A stretch of DNA of 64,000 bases from Prorocentrum cordatum (GCA_963575745.1 CAUYUJ010014603.1:119552-183551); one strand, 5' to 3'. Positions 11,584 to 22,599 are shown, counted from the stretch's first letter. Program-made: numbers and translations. The notes: generated from the sequence alone by a model not told the origin.

Positions 11584-12815
11584 TTTCAATCCGCGGCCCC
11601 AGAGGTCCCGCCCTCTCCCTGGGAGTACTTTTTCGCCCCGAAGCCCCTCTCGATGGCCTCGGGCCCGACGACAGGCCCCGCGTGGCGAAATCCAAGAAAA
11701 AACGCCAGATGGAAAAAAACACATCCTCGGATCTCTGGGTCGTCGCGGTCGTCTCCCCGGGAGTGGTTTTTCGCCCTGGAGCCGCGTTCGATGACCCCTG
11801 GGCCCGACGACGGGCCTCGAAGTCAAAAGCTCAGAAGAAACAGAAGAATATGGAAAACCCCATGCTGACATCTCGGTCTCTGGGTCGTCGCGTCCTCTCT
11901 TCCTCCTCCTCCTCTTCCTCCTCTTTTTGCCTCCTGCTACCTCTCCTCCCTCCTTCCCTCCTCCTCCTGTTTCTTCTCTCGTAGTCGTCTTATTCTTCTT
12001 ATTGTTTCTTCTGCTTCTTTTTCTTCTTCCTCTCCTCCTCCTGCCTCCTCCCTCCCCCCCCTGCTCTTCTCCTCCTTCTCCTCCTCCTCCTCGTTCTCCT
12101 CCTCCTCCTCCTCCTCCTCCCCCTCCTCCTCCTCCCCCTCCTGCTCCTCCTCCTCCCCCCTCCTTCTCCTCCTCCGCCCCCTCCCCTCCTCCTCCTCCTC
12201 CCCCTCCACCTCCTCCTCCTCCTCTGTCTCCTCCTCCTCTTCCTCCTCCTCCTCCTGCTCCCCGTCCTCCTCCTCCTCCTCCTCCTCCTCCTCCTCTTTC
12301 CCCTCCTCGCCCCCTCGTCCACCTCCTGTTTCTCCTCCTCGTCGTCGTCGTTGTCGTCGGTTGTCGTCCGCTGCCGTCCGTCGTCCGTCCGTCCGTCCGT
12401 CCGTCCGTCGTCGTCCGTCGTCCACGTCGTCTATCATCGTCGTCGTCCTTCGTCGTCGTCGTCCGCCATCGTCGTCGTCCGTCGTCGTCGTCGTCCACCG
12501 TCGTCGTCGTCCGTCGCTGTCCGTTGTCGTCGTCGTCGTCGTCGTCGTCCGTCGTCGCCCGTTCGTCGTCGCTGTCGCCCGTCGTCGTCGCCCGTCGTCG
12601 TCGTCGTCGTCGTCCGTCGTCGTCGTCGTCCATCATCGTCGTCGTCGTCGCCCCTCTTTGAATTCGTCGTCGTTGTCGTCCTCGCCGTCGTCGTCATCCG
12701 CCGTCGTCGTCCGTCGTCGTCGCCCGTCGTCGTCGTCCGTCGTCGTCGTCGTCGTTGTCGTCGTCGTCCGTTGTCGTCGTTGTCGTCGTCGTCCGTCGCC
12801 GTCGTCGTCGTCGTC
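7490..12815 (-). repeat. Right arm of the giant inverted repeat
   Basis: Inverted copy of about 1-5330; see the left arm for anchors. It carries reversed copies of the embedded families: the 940-bp GGCCCC-rich unit at 7490-8660, family K at 9372-9592, family O at about 10145-10345, and the diverged tandem units at 11290-11880. CTC tracts lie at 9845-10130, 10430-10560, 10750-10840 and 11895-12330, and a GTC tract at 12330-13010. Some reading frames here, such as 11461-12636 minus, are long only because of the triplet repeats. Confidence 0.9.
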
Positions 12816-13080
12816 CGGCGTCATTGTCGTCGTCCGCGGTCGTGGTCGTCTGTAATCATCGGTGTCCGTCTGTGGTCATCGGTGTCCGTCGTCGTTGTCG
12901 GTGTCCGTCGCGTCGTTCGCCCGTGGTCGTGGTCGTCGGTGTCCGTCGTCGTCGTCGTCGTCGTCGGCGTCCGCCGTCGTCGTCGACGTCGTCGTCGTCG
13001 TCTTCTCCGCCTCCTCCTCCTCCTCTTCCGTTTCTTCCTCCTTCTCCTCCTCCTCGTTTTTCTTCTGGCTGACATGCTTT
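12330..13080 (+). repeat. GTC microsatellite ending in CTC
   Basis: A long GTC/GTCC tract to about 13010, then CTC to about 13070. The inner part is the mirror of 1-475. It runs past the predicted end of the mirrored region (about 12815), so the real outer boundary of the inverted repeat may lie in this tract. Confidence 0.9.
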
Positions 13081-13325
13081 TGCCCACGGCCGTCGAGGAT
13101 CGAGGCAGGGCGTTTTCGGGCGTTTTCGGTGAACTTTGGCCGTCGTCGGCTTCCTGGAGCCCAGGGGCCTACTGGGGCTTCGCGGGGGGCGCTGCCTGGC
13201 TAGCCCCGACATTGCCCTGGCGCGGCTCCCATGCCGCGCCTTTGCGCACAACGAGTTTGGAGAATTTGTCGCCCCCTGGCTCCCAGCAGCTCCCTCTAAA
13301 CAACGGCCAGTCTTGTCGGGCGCCC
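13081..13325. other. Unique spacer
   Basis: About 245 bp with no repeat and no supportable gene between the triplet tract and the minisatellite. Confidence 0.6.
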
Positions 13326-16300
13326 GAGCTCTCCGGGGCGGCAACTCGGGCCCGGGGCAGGTCGGGTTCTAAGGGTTCCCGAGAAACGAACCCGAGGTAG
13401 CCCCGACCCGAGTTACCCCGGATGACTCGGGGCTCTGGACGCCCGAGTTATCCAGGGTAACTCGGGTCCGGGGTAAGTCGGGTTAAGGGTTCCCGAGAAG
13501 CGAACCCGAGTTAGCCCTGACCCGAGTGACGCCTGATGACTCGGGGCTCTGGACGCCCGAGTCATCCAGGGTAACTCGGGTCCGGGGTAAGTCGGGTTAA
13601 GGGTTCCCGAGAAGCGAACCCGAGTTAGCCCTGACCCGAGTGACGCCTGATGACTCGGGGCTCTGGACGCCCGAGTCATCCAGGGTAACTCGGGTCCGGG
13701 GTAAGTCGGGTTAAGGGTTCCCGAGAAGCGAACCCGAGTTAGCCCTGACCCGAGTGACGCCTGATGACTCGGGGCTCTGGACGCCCGAGTCATCCAGGGT
13801 AACTCGGGTCCGGGGTAAGTCGGGTTAAGGGTTCCCGAGAAGCGAACCCGAGTTAGCCCTGACCCGAGTGACGCCTGATGACTCGGGGCTCTGGACGCCC
13901 GAGTCATCCAGGGTAACTCGGGTCCGGGGTAAGTCGGGTTAAGGGTTCCCGAGAAGCGAACCCGAGTTAGCCCTGACCCGAGTGACGCCTGATGACTCGG
14001 GGCTCTGGACGCCCGAGTTATCCAGGGTAACTCGGGTCCGGGGTAAGTCGGGTTAAGGGTTCCCGAGAAGCGAACCCGAGTTAGCCCTGACCCGAGTTAC
14101 CCCGGATGACTCGGGGCTCTGGACGCCCGAGTTAGGCGGGGGCAACTCGGGTCCGGGGTAAGTCGGGTTAAGGGTTCCCGAAAAACGAACCCGACTTAGC
14201 CCTGACCCGAGTTACGCCTGATGACTCGGGGCTCTGGACGCCCGAGTTATCCAGGGCAACTCGGGTCCGGGGTAACTCGGGTTCGGATTCCCGAAAACGA
14301 ACCCGAGTTAGCCTGACCCGAGTTAGCCCTGACCCGAGTTACCCCTGATGATTCGGGGCTCTGGACGCCCGACCTATCCGGGGTAAGTCGGGTCCGGGGT
14401 AAGTCGGGTTCGGAATCCCGGAAAACGAACCCGAGGTAGCCCTGACCGAGTTACCCCGGAGGACTCGGGGCTCTGGTCGCCCGAGTTATCACAGGGCAAC
14501 TCGGGTCAGGGTAACTCCCCAGGGTAACTCGGGTTCGGATTCCCGAAAAACGAACCCGAGTTAGCCCTGACCCGAGTTACCCCGGATGACTCGGGGCCCT
14601 GGACGCCCGAGTTATCGGGGGCAACTCGGGTCCGGGGTAAGTCGGGTTAAGGGTTCCCGAAAAGCGAACCCGAGTTAGCCCTGACCCGAGTTACCCCTGA
14701 TGACTCGGGGCTCTGGACGCCCGAGTTATCCAGGGCAACTCGGGCCCGGGGTAAGTCGGGTGAAGGGTTCCCGAAAAACGAACCCGAGTTAGCCCTGACC
14801 CGAGTTACCCCTGATGACTCGGGGCTCTGGACGCCCGAGTTATCGGGGGCAACTCGGGTCCGGGGTAACTCGGGTTCAGGGTTCCCGAAAAGCGAACCCG
14901 AGTTAGCCCTGACCCGAGTTACCCCTGATGACTCGGGGCCCTGGCGCCCGAGTTATGCGGGGCAACTCGGGTCCGGGGTAAGTCGGGTTAAGGGTTCCCG
15001 AAAAGCGAACCCGAGTTAGCCCTGACCCGAGTTACCCCTGATGACTCGGGGCACTGGACGCCCGAGTTATCGGGGGCAACTCGGGTCCAGGGTAAGTCGG
15101 GTTAAGGGTTCCCGAAAAACGAAGCCGAGTTAGCCCTGACCCGAGTTACCCCTGATGACTCGGGGCTCTGGACGCCCGAGTGATCGAGGGCAACTCGGGT
15201 CCGGGGTAAGTCGGGTGAAGGGTTCCCGAAAAACGAACCCGACTTAGCCCTGACCCGAGTTACCCCTGATGATTCGGGGCTCTGGACGCCCGAGTTATCC
15301 GGGGTAACTCGGGTCCGGGGTAACTCGGGTTAAGGGTTCCCGAAATAACGGAACCGACTTAGCCCTTACCCGACTTACCCCTGATGACTTGGGATGGACG
15401 CCCGAGTTATCCAGGGTAACTCGTGTTCGGCGGTTTGTCGGGTGAAGGGTTCCCCGAAAAAACGAACCCGACTGAGCCCTGACCCGAGTTACCCCTGATG
15501 ATTCGGGGCCTCTGGACGCCCCGAGTTTATCCGGGGTAACTCGGGTCCGGGGTAACTCGGGTTAAGGGTTCCCGAAAAACGAACCCGACTTAGCCCTGAC
15601 CCGACTTACCCCTGATGACTCGGGGCACTGGACGCCCGAGTTATCCAGGGTAACTCGGGTCCGGGGTAAGTCGGGTGAAGGGTTCCCGAAAAACGAACCC
15701 GACTGAGCCCTGACCCGAGTTACCCCTGATGATTCGGGGCTCTGGACGCCCGAGTTATCCGGGGTAACTCGGGTCCGGGGTAACTCGGGTTAAGGGTTCC
15801 CGAAAAACGAGCCCGACTTACCCCTGACCCGACTTACCCCTGATGACTCGGGGCACTGGACGCCCGAGTTATCCAGGGTAACTCGGGTCCGGGGTAACTC
15901 TGGTTAAGGGTTCCCGAAAAACGAACCCGAGTTAGCCCTGACCCGAGTTACCCCTGATGATTCGGGGCTCTGGACGCCCGAGTTATCCGGGGTAACTCGG
16001 GTCGGGGGAAGTGGGTTAAGGTTCCCGAAAAAAACGAACCCGAGTTATCCCTGACCCGAGTTACCCCTGATGATTCGGGGCTCTGGGCGCCCGAGTTATC
16101 CGGGGTAACTCGGGTCCAGGGTAACTCTGCTTCTGTTTTATTTATGTTCTGAACTCGGGTTTGGGTTCCCGAAAAAGGAACCCGAGTTAGCCCTGACCCG
16201 AGTTACCCCTGATGGCTCGGGGCTCTGGACGCCCGAGTTATCGGGGGTAACTCGGGTCCGGGGTAACTCGGGTTTGGGTTCCCGAGAAAGGAACCCGAGT

Positions 16301-19300
16301 TAGCCCTGACCCGAGTTACCCCTGATGACTCGGGGCTCTGGACGCCCCGTGTTTATCCAGGGTAACTCGGGTCCGGGGTAACTCGGTTAAGGGATAAGAA
16401 AAAAAATAACGACCCGCAATTGCCCTGACCCGTGTTACCCCTGATGACTCGGGGCTCTGGACGCCCGAGTTATCCGGGGTAACTCGGGTCCGGGGTAAGT
16501 CGGGTTCGGATTCCCGAGAAAGGAACCCGAGTTATCCCTGACCCGAGTTACCCCTGATGATTCGGGGCTCTGGACGCCCGAGTTATCCGGGGTAACTCGG
16601 GTCCGGGGTAAGTCGGGTTCGGAGTCCCGGAAAAGGAACCCGAGTTATCCCTGACCCGAGTTACCCCTGATGATTCGGGGCTCTGGGCGCCCGAGTTATC
16701 CGGGGTAACTCGGGTCCGGGGTAAGTCGGGTTCGGATTCCCGAAAAAGGAACCCGAGTTATCCCTGACCCGAGTTAAACCTGATGACTCGGGGCTTCTGA
16801 ACGCCGAGTTATCCGGAGGTAAACTCGGGCCGGGGTAAGTCGGGTTCGGATTCCCGAAAAACGAACCCCGAGTTAGCCCTGACCCGAGTTCGCTGATGAG
16901 CTCGGGGCTCTGGACGCCCGTGTTATCCAGGGTGAACTCGGGTCCGGGGTAACTCGGGTTAAGGGTTCCCGAAAAACAAACCCGAGTTAGCCCTGACCCG
17001 AGTTAAACCTGATGACTCGGGGCTCTGAACGCCCGAGTTATCCGGGGTAACTCGGGCCCGGGGTAAGTCGGGTTCGGATTCCCGAAAAACGAACCCGAGT
17101 TAGCCCTGACCCGAGTTACGCCTGATGACTCGGGGCTCTGGACGCCCGAGTTATCCAGGGTAACTCGGGTCCGGGGTAACTCGGGTTAAGGGTTCCCGAA
17201 AAACGAACCCGAGTTAGCCCTGACCCGAGTTACCCCTGATGATTCGGGGCGTCCAGGGTAACTCGGGTCCGGGGTAAGTCGGGTTCGGATTCCCGAAAAA
17301 CGAACCCGAGTTAGCCCTGACCCGAGTTACCCCTGATGACTCGGGGCTCTGGACGCCCGAGTTATCCAGGGTAACTCGGGTCCGGGGTAACTCGGGTTAA
17401 GGGTTCCCGAAAAACGAACCCGAGTTAGCCCTGACCCGAGTTACCCCTGATGATTCGGGGCTCTGGACGCCCGAGTTCTCCGGGGTAACTCGGGCCCGGG
17501 GCAAGTCGGGTTCGGATTCCCGAAAAACGAACCCGAGTTAGCCCTGACCCGAGTTACCCCTGATGACTCGGGGCTCTGGACGCCCGAATTATCCAGGGTA
17601 ACTCGGGCCCGGGGTAACTCGGGTTAAGGGTTCCCGAAAAATTAACCCGAGTTAGCCCTGACCCGAGTTACCCCTGATGATTCGGGGCTCTGGACGCCCG
17701 AGTTATCCGGGGTAACTCGGGCCCGGGGTACGTCGGGTTCGGATTCCCGAAAAACGAACCCGAGTTAGCCCTGACCCGAGTTACCCCTCATGACTCGGGG
17801 CTCTGGACGCCCGAGTTATCCAGGGTAACTCGGGTCTGGGGTAACTCGGGTTAAGGGTTCCCGAAAAACGAACCCGAGGACCCGAGTTACCCCTGATGAT
17901 TCGGGGCTCTGGACGCCCGAGTTCTCCGGGGTAACTCGGGCCCGGGGCAAGTCGGGTTCGGATTCCCGGAAAACGAACCCGAGTTAGCCCTGACCCGAGT
18001 TACCCGTGATGACTCGGGGCTCTGGACGCCCGAGTTATCCAGGGTAACTCGGGTCCGGGGTAACTCGGGTTAAGGGTTCCCGAAAAACGAACCCGAGTTA
18101 GCCCTGACCCGAGTTACCCCTGATGACTCGGGGCTCTGGACGCCCGAGTTATCCGGGGTAACTCGGGCCGTAATTATCCAGGGTAACTCGGGCCCGGGGT
18201 AACTCGGGTTAAGGGTTCCCGAAAAATTAACCCGAGTTAGCCCTGACCCGAGTTACCCCTGATGATTCGGGGCTCTGGACGCCCGAGTTATCCGGGGTAA
18301 CTCGGGCCCGGGGTACGTCGGGTTCGGATTCCCGAAAAACGAACCCGAGTTAGCCCTGACCCGAGTTACCCCTCATGACTCGGGGCTCTGGACGCCCGAG
18401 TTATCCAGGGTAACTCGGGTCTGGGGTAACTCGGGTTAAGGGTTCCCGAAAAACGAACCCGAGGACCCGAGTTACCCCTGATGATTCGGGGCTCTGGACG
18501 CCCGAGTTCTCCGGGGTAACTCGGGCCCGGGGCAAGTCGGGTTCGGATTCCCGGAAAACGAGCCGATGTAGCCCTGACCCGAATTTGCCCTGATGACTCG
18601 TGCCTCTCAGACCTCTGGACGCCCGAATGTCCATCTCTGGGTACTCGTGTCCGGGTGATTCTTCTCAGGGTTTTCCCGAAACGACCCCGAGTTAGCCCTG
18701 ACCGAGTTACCCCTGATGATTTCGGGGCTCTGGACCCTCCCGAGTATCCGGGGTAACTCGGGTCCGGGGTAAGTCGGGTTAAGGGTTCCCGAAAAAACAA
18801 ACCCGAGTTAGCCCTGACCCGAGTTACCCCTGATGACTCGGGGCTCTGGACTCCGGGGTAACTCGGGTCCGGGGTACGTCGGGTTCGGATTCCCGAAAAA
18901 CGAACCCGAGTTAGCCCTGACCCGAATTACCCCTGATGACTCGGGGCTCTGGACGCCCGAGTTATCCGGGGTAACTCGGGCCCGGGGTAAGTCGGGCTCG
19001 GGTTCCCGAAAAACGAACCCGAGATAGCCCTGACCCGAGTTACCCCTGATGACTCGGGGCTCTGGACGCCCGAGTTATCCGGGCTAACTCGGGCCCGGGG
19101 TAAGTCGGGTTCGGATTCCCGAAAAACGAACCCGAGTTAGCCCTGACCCGAGTTACCCCTGATGACTCGGGGCTCTGGACGCCCGAGTTATCCAGGTACT
19201 CGGGCCCGGGTAAGTCGGGTTAAGGGTTCCGCGAAAACGAACCGAGTTAGCCTGAACCCGAGTTTACCCCTGATGACTCTGGGCTCCTGGACGCCCGAGT

Positions 19301-19361
19301 TATCTGGGGTACTCGGGCCTGGGGTAACTCGGTTCGGATTCCCGAAAAACGAAACGCCATG
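13326..19361. repeat. 114-bp minisatellite, about 50 units
   Basis: The unit is 114 bp (GTCATCCAGG at 13561 and 13675, for example). It is built from many copies of the complementary words AACTCGGG and CCCGAGTT, so each unit can fold. The first units (about 13440-13910) are virtually identical; later units vary, with small deletions and an AT-rich interruption at about 16130. Because 114 is a multiple of three, some frames stay open across units (13413-13907 minus repeats the same 38 residues). Variation is random with respect to codons, so I treat this as satellite and not a gene. Confidence 0.97.
17588..18558 (+). repeat. 585-bp higher-order duplication in the minisatellite
   Basis: A private variant set recurs 585 bp apart: CCCGAAAAATTAACCCGAG at about 17635 and 18220, and the deletion-bearing AACCCGAGGACCCGAG at 17871 and 18456. 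585 is not a multiple of 114, so the copied segment includes shortened units. Confidence 0.85.
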
Positions 19362-19549
19362 GGTACTCCATATTTCGTAATAAAAGGGAGGGGTCTGGAC
19401 CCTCCAAGACAAGCCATTTCAGACCTCCCCCGTGGGAGAACCCTCCAAAACATCGTCCCCAGACCCCCCCAGGCCCTCCAAGATAGCCTGGAAGAGACCC
19501 CCCCCCCGAAATGAGACCCCCCTCCCTTTATTACGAAATCTGGAGTACC
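19362..19549. mobile_element. TIR element, family L, copy 1, inside the minisatellite
   Basis: Bounded by GGTACTCCATATTTCGTAA on the left and the inverse TTACGAAATCTGGAGTACC on the right, with inverted purine/pyrimidine blocks inside. Minisatellite sequence stops at about 19345 and resumes at 19545 (TACCCCTGATGATTCGGGG), so the element interrupts the array. About 188 bp; no coding capacity. Confidence 0.8.
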
Positions 19550-19719
19550 CCTGATGATTCGGGGCTCTGACTCCGGGCGGAGGCCCGGGGGGGCCCCGGG
19601 AGGGGGGTTCTCCGAGAGGCCGGGCGCCGCAGGCCGCGCGGCAGGGTCGCCGGCGCTCTCTGGCAGGAGCGGCGGCGGCCCCAGCACCGCCGGCTTGGTG
19701 GTGTCTTCGGCTGGCCAGA

Positions 19720-19902
19720 TGCTCCAGATTTCGTAAGAAAGGGAGGGGGGTCTCATTTCGGGGGGGGGGTCTCTTCCAGGCTGTCTTGGAGGGCCTGGGG
19801 GGGTCTGGGGACGATGTTTTGGAGGGTTCTCCCACGGGGGAGGTCTGAAATGGCTCGTCTTGGAGGGTCCAGACCCCCTCCCTTTTATTACGAAATCTGG
19901 AA
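19720..19902. mobile_element. TIR element, family L, copy 2, opposite orientation
   Basis: Nearly the full reverse complement of 19362-19549, with the same TTACGAAATCTGG terminal words. The two copies face each other around a 170-bp GC-rich spacer and form a foldback of about 540 bp. Confidence 0.8.
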
Positions 19903-20600
19903 TATTTCTTCGGGGGCGCGCAGACGTGGATCAGCGATGCATGGGCTTGGCGCGCGGTCGCCAGATCCATGGGTCCGGGGAGGTGCCCTCCCCGAGATGC
20001 GGCCGGTGCTGCCTCGTTCGGCGGCAGAAAATCCAAAATTTCCCACGGCAATTGGGCCCGTCGCTAATCCACGCCCCCCTTGATCCATGTTTGCGATCGT
20101 CTGATATCTGGGCGCCCATCACGGGGGTGTGCACAAGACAGGGGCCTCTCATCCTCGATGTGGGAGTACATCCAAAATAATCCCCATGGTGGTGCATCCC
20201 CCAATTTACCCGTTCTTCTCTGCGGAGCGGTCAGTCTTTCGAGGGGAGCTCGGGCATTGGTGGAAAGAAATCGCCTGCCTGCGACGGCCAGCAGAAATCA
20301 ACGGGCGAAGAACGGCATGAAATAAACCTCTTCGCTGTCGGGGGCGCCTGTCCCAGGGCGGCGGGAAAGGTCATATCCCTACGGTGGCACGCCAGGGTAT
20401 AAACTGTGGCACGTCAGGGTGTACACTCTCCAGCCGCCCCGGGACAGGCGGCCCCAGCGACGGAACAGCTTATTTTACGCCGCTCTTCGCCCGCTGAAGA
20501 AACGGCGCCCGGCTGAGCGGCCAGTCTCTCGAGGCAAGCTCGGGGACTGGTGAAAAGAAGTCGCCTGCCTGCGATGGCCAGCAGACTGAAGGGGCCCTGG
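19903..20600. repeat. Spacer with a ~105-bp direct repeat
   Basis: 20214-20325 and 20485-20590 share AGCGG(T/C)CAGTCT(T/C)TCGAGG and a CGCCTGCCTGCGA(C/T)GGCCAGCAGA block, in the same orientation. The rest looks unique. Open frames are short and unconvincing; no gene called. Confidence 0.6.
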
Positions 20601-20602
20601 GA

Positions 20603-20610
20603 CGCACAAA

Positions 20611-20659
<49 letters not shown>

Positions 20660-20800
20660 ACAGCAGGATTCCCCACAGCTTCCCTATACCTTCTGGGTTG
20701 TCGTCTTCCCCCCCCCCCCCCCCCACTTCCCCTGTTTTCTGGGGGATCGACGATTGACTGTGTCTGCGTGTGTTTTGTCCCTCCTGACAGGCAGGGCCCA
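20603..20800 (+). mobile_element. Dispersed element, family M, copy 1, with CA expansion
   Basis: Starts with ACAAACAAACACACAC, expanded here into a CA microsatellite (20612-20656). It continues through the TTCTGGGTT..GTCTTCCCCC block and GGGGGATCGACGATTGACTG. Other copies are 30800-30970 and 31887-32054. The ends have weakly inverted CA/TG-rich words. No coding capacity. Confidence 0.7.
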
Positions 20801-20935
20801 GGAGCGGGGAGGCCCCCCCATGGGGGGGCCCTCCCGTGCGAACGTCCTCGGGGCCTGGGCGCCCCGAGAGGACCCTCGCAGGCGGGCGCCCCGCCTGGAG
20901 CTCCGGGAGGGCCCCCGGGGGGATGCGCAGGAACC

Positions 20936-21200
20936 CTCCTCCTCCTCCTCCCCCTCCTCCTCCCCCTCCTCCCCTCCTCCCCCTCCTCCCCCTCCTCCTC
21001 CTCCTCCTCCTCCTCCTCCTCCTCCTCCTCCTCCTCCTCCTCCTCCCTCCTCCTCCTCCTCCCCCTCTCCTCCCTCCCCCTCCTCCCCCTCCTCCTCCTC
21101 CCCCTCCTCCCCCTCCTCCCTCCTCCTCCTCCTCCTCCTCCTCCTCCTCCTCCTCCTCCTTTTCCTCCTCCTCCTCCTCCTCCTCCTCCTCCTCCTGGCC
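20936..21200 (+). repeat. CTC-triplet microsatellite
   Basis: Nearly pure CTC tract. Open frames on either strand across it are poly-Ser, -Pro, -Leu or -Glu translations. Confidence 0.95.
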
Positions 21201-21228
21201 CCAGAGGGGCAGGCCGGGCAGGTGAGCG

Positions 21229-21416
21229 CTTTTTGTCGTGCAGTCAAGCAGTGTGGTAAGGATGCGCGACATAAGGATGCAAGGGGCCTTGGACGCCCAC
21301 CTCGAGGCTTTTCGAGCGGGGCGCGGCCAGCAAGAGTGGCCAAGGATGGGCCGAGGAGGCAAGGATGCAAGGGCACCCTTGGGAAGGTTGCCCATCCTTA
21401 CTATGCGGGTTGCCTG
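21229..21416 (+). mobile_element. TIR element, family I, copy 1
   Basis: The left end has GTGGTAAGGATGCGCGA and the right end the inverted ATCCTTACTATGCGGGTT. The middle has GAGCGGGGCGCGGCCA and GCAAGGGTACCCTTGGGA-type words. Other copies are 51230-51413 and 63326-63483. Confidence 0.75.
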
Positions 21417-21830
21417 TATTCGGCGTTTCGACATCGGGCTCACGTTGCTCCCGTCGCACTTCAGGACCACATCCCAGAAACGATCTCGAGCACCCAGAAG
21501 AGTCTCGAAGCAGTGTCGAACGAGCATCGCCTCCCAGGGCCCGACACGCGAAGACCCTGCAAATTTCGGTACTTCCCTGGTGCTCGAAATTCTTTCTGGT
21601 GGTCAAGGCTAAAGTCGGTTGGAGCATCATAACATTGGGCGGAAGGGGGGGGGTCTGGCTCCGGACCTCTGCTCAGTGCGACTGTTTGCAGCAGTGCGTC
21701 CATTATGGGGGAGACTCCACCCGCTCGAAACAGGCGCCAAAAACAGCCAAGATCCATTCCAGGGGAGGGGAGGGGGGTCCGAGGGCCCGCGCCGATCGGC
21801 AGAACAATGAATAAAAAAACGATCACCAGG
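21417..21830 (+). mobile_element. Element family G, copy 1, split by a family B insertion
   Basis: Starts TATTCGGCGTTTCG and ends AATAAAAAAACGATC. The uninterrupted paralogue is 38385-38610. Between 21438 and 21632 it is split by a family B element flanked by ACATCGGG and ACATTGGG. The shared interior includes GTCTGGCTCCGGACCTCTGC and GCTCGAAACAGGCGCC. No gene product is evident. Confidence 0.8.
21439..21631 (+). mobile_element. TIR element, family B, copy 1, nested in family G
   Basis: 193 bp between ACATCGGG (21431-21438) and ACATTGGG (21632-21639), a 7/8 target-site duplication. The ends are imperfect inverted repeats (GTTGCTCC.. on the left, GGAGCATCAT on the right), and an inner TTTCGAGCACC/GGTGCTCGAAA pair recurs in all copies. 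Other copies: 31503-31684, 37597-37792, 43649-43839 (reversed) and 54914-55096. Confidence 0.88.
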
Positions 21831-21982
21831 CCAGGCAGGGCTGAAACTCTTCTGTCCTCCCCAGTTCGGCTCGAGACCTCTGCCGGAGGCCTCGGCGCGA
21901 GCCCGAAGAACCCCGAGGCTCCCTCCGAGGCTCCCTCCGGATCAAGAGTGCTCCTCGAGCTGGCGCCTCGACTTGAGGGGCA

Positions 21983-22180
21983 ACGTCAGTCGGGTCGGGC
22001 GGAAGGGGGGGATAGCAAAGGGGGGGCTTGAGAATCAGCTCACGCAGCTGATTCTCCCGGCGCCTCCTGGCGCCGGGAGGCGCCCATGTATCGAGGAGTG
22101 GGCCCCTCGGTGAGGCCGAAACCAGCTGCATGCAGCAAATTTCGTAACCCCCCCTTTCCCAAGCCCCCCCTTTCGTCCGC
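21983..22180. mobile_element. Element family O, copy 3
   Basis: Contains GAGAATCAGCTCACGCAGCT, then CATG(T/C)ATCGAGGAG(T/C)GGGCCC and GCTGCATGCAGCA, matching 2615-2760 in the same orientation and 10145-10320 inverted. Confidence 0.65.
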
Positions 22181-22375
22181 CGGGAGCGGCCAAGAGGGGG
22201 GTGTCCAAGAGGGGGGGGCGCAGATCATGACAGGCGGCACGTGCGCGGCCCAGCGGGGGGGCCAGGGAGGTCATGAAACAAGAAGAGGCGCCATGAAATC
22301 GGAGGAAACACCATGGCCCCCGCCATGACATCCCCCCCCCCCCTAGTCATCACCCCCCTCTTTGCCGCCCCCGAG
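22181..22375 (+). mobile_element. TIR element, family E, copy 1
   Basis: 195 bp. The left end is CGGGAGCGGCCAAGAGGGGG and the right end the inverse-like CCCCCCTCTTTGCCGCCCCC. The second copy is 62771-62964 (194 bp), in the same orientation, with a shared interior (GGCGCCATGAAATC and CATGACATCC/CATGAGATCC). Confidence 0.85.
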
Positions 22376-22399
22376 TCCGGCCCGAGTCAGGGGTCCCTG

Positions 22400-22594
22400 A
22401 TGGTCCGCTACCGAAAATTTCCGGTAGCGCTCCGCAGAGATCGGTCGCTACCGAAATACCGAAATGTAGCGCCCAATACCGGCATCAGACCGTTCTGAAA
22501 TCCGCTATTTCAACGCCCTCAAACGAAGATCCGGTCGCTACCGAAATTCGGGGTGCGTCGAAATCGCTACCGAAAATTTCCGGTACCAGACCAT
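22400..22594 (+). mobile_element. TIR element, family F
   Basis: 195 bp with terminal inverted repeats of about 30 bp: ATGGTCCGCTACCGAAAATT at the left, and GGTACCAGACCAT at the right as the inverse of ATGGTCTGGTACC. CGCTACCGAAA recurs inside in both orientations. Only one copy is in the window, so mobility is inferred from structure. Confidence 0.65.
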
Positions 22595-22599
22595 CTGGG

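Noticed and set aside
1-13080. Dozens of long open frames, including 390-codon ones such as 11461-12636 minus
   Set aside because: They run through GAC, GGA, CTC or GTC tracts and encode homopolymers on both strands; length comes from stop-free repeats, not selection.
13413-13907. 164-codon frame of identical 38-residue repeats
   Set aside because: A consequence of the 114-bp unit being a multiple of three; the frame is lost as soon as units vary.
13950-18900. GGTTCGGATTCCCGA words resembling a tRNA T-arm
   Set aside because: They recur every satellite unit and no acceptor stem or anticodon arm surrounds them. No tRNA or rRNA gene was found in the window.
13326-19361. CRISPR-like regular array
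   Set aside because: The 114-bp units are tandem with no unique spacers, there are no cas genes, and the organism is eukaryotic.
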